From positions 62,001 to 126,000 of the forward strand of contig MAAN01000031.1 in the NCBI GenBank assembly GCA_002163135.1: a DNA stretch of 64,000 nt, written 5' to 3'. The translations under genes and the position numbers were made by a program. Positions 63,888 to 64,000 of the stretch are shown here, piece after piece. Under the pieces are notes generated by a model that saw nothing but the letters and a program-made list of their open reading frames with translations, searched no databases and was not told the DNA's origin. Numbering within the stretch: the stretch's first letter is position 1; the number at the start of each line of letters is the position of its first letter. The DNA comes from Alphaproteobacteria bacterium 46_93_T64 (GTDB lineage Bacteria; Pseudomonadota; Alphaproteobacteria; Sneathiellales; Sneathiellaceae).

Positions 63888-63908
63888 CGGCGAAACAAAA
63901 AGTCGCCG
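63888..63908 (-). terminator. Likely terminator of rlmE
   Basis: CGGCGA (63888-63893) and TCGCCG (63903-63908) form a 6-bp GC-rich stem immediately after the rlmE stop on the minus strand. TTCT follows, so it is a weak terminator. Confidence 0.45.
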
Positions 63909-63910
63909 AT

Positions 63911-64000
63911 TTATTCTTTATTACCTCTAAAGCCCGTCGCAATCACATAAGCTTCACGCGAATCTGCTCGGCTGGCTTCAGGTTTGGCATGACGAACAAC
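63911..64000 (-). CDS. rlmE: 23S rRNA (U2552-2'-O) methyltransferase, C-terminal end
   Basis: The last 29 codons of a minus-strand gene that enters from beyond the right edge. HAKPEASRADSREAYVIATG then FRGNKE and TAA match the conserved end of RlmE/FtsJ, where the KP-x-ASR-x-x-S and YVxATGF motif ends the Rossmann methyltransferase. The enzyme 2'-O-methylates U2552 in the 50S A loop. Confidence 0.8.
   Translation of the reverse strand, partial: VVRHAKPEASRADSREAYVIATGFRGNKE

Overview
The window reads as an ordinary chromosomal stretch of a diderm, LPS-bearing alphaproteobacterium with moderate, slightly AT-rich composition. The evidence is the set of gene neighbourhoods and families: divergent anmK/tyrS, glnE next to a DUF3971 (YhdP-like) protein, the lptF-lptG-lptD-surA-pdxA-rsmA run, gmk-yicC, mltG-fabF-acpP-fabG-fabD, rpsF-rpsR-DUF2232-rplI followed by dnaB-alr, a MlaE/MlaF pair, radA-cvpA-purF-SDR, der-bamB-YfgM-like, and guaA / rsmB-type methyltransferase / guaB / rlmE. 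The genus cannot be fixed from the sequence alone. No tRNA, rRNA, CRISPR array, insertion sequence or prophage gene was seen.

Layout. 1-12.3 kb: the 5' part of cysE, a small alpha/beta hydrolase, an orphan hybrid sensor kinase, anmK against tyrS, a large AsmA/YhdP-like protein, glnE and a Bcp peroxiredoxin. 12.3-18.1 kb: a HIT protein, a DUF455 ferritin-like protein, a periplasmic M23 peptidase with a bactofilin (cell-shape module), a CHASE-GGDEF diguanylate cyclase, a 27-codon relic of a second bactofilin gene, and ndk. 18.2-31.1 kb: an ABC-F ATPase, holC-pepA, an XRE-cupin regulator with a GNAT acetyltransferase, and the long lptF-to-rsmA operon. 31.1-38.4 kb (minus strand): gmk, yicC, an unrecognised four-helix membrane protein, mltG and the fatty-acid genes. 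38.5-49.5 kb (plus strand): ribosomal proteins, replicative helicase, alanine racemase, lipid ABC transporter, radA, cvpA, purF and an SDR. 49.6-52.1 kb: an accessory patch with an unknown protein whose start codon is buried in a predicted hairpin, a WYL regulator, and a divergent two-repeat protein. 52.1-55.5 kb: der-bamB-YfgM-like. 55.6-56.5 kb: a poorly conserved patch with two very small ORFs. 56.7-64.0 kb: guaA, a cupin / AraC / transglutaminase-like patch, a TPR protein, an rsmB-type methyltransferase, guaB and the end of rlmE.

How the genes work together. Most of the window serves envelope building (LPS export, beta-barrel assembly, peptidoglycan precursor and recycling steps, bactofilin-guided hydrolysis, fatty acids) plus core translation, replication and purine synthesis. 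The accessory pieces sit as short insertions between blocks that are usually adjacent in alphaproteobacteria, and each carries its own regulator and visible palindromic sites.

The best candidates for new biology are: (1) the hairpin at 49591-49639 that pairs both the Shine-Dalgarno and the AUG of an unknown gene; (2) the WYL-regulated, internally duplicated protein at 51443-52072 and its operator; (3) the cluster of DnaA-box-like sequences just upstream of dnaB; (4) the bactofilin relic beside a c-di-GMP enzyme; (5) the tandem operator of the XRE/GNAT pair. None is proven here, and no wholly novel multi-gene system is evident.
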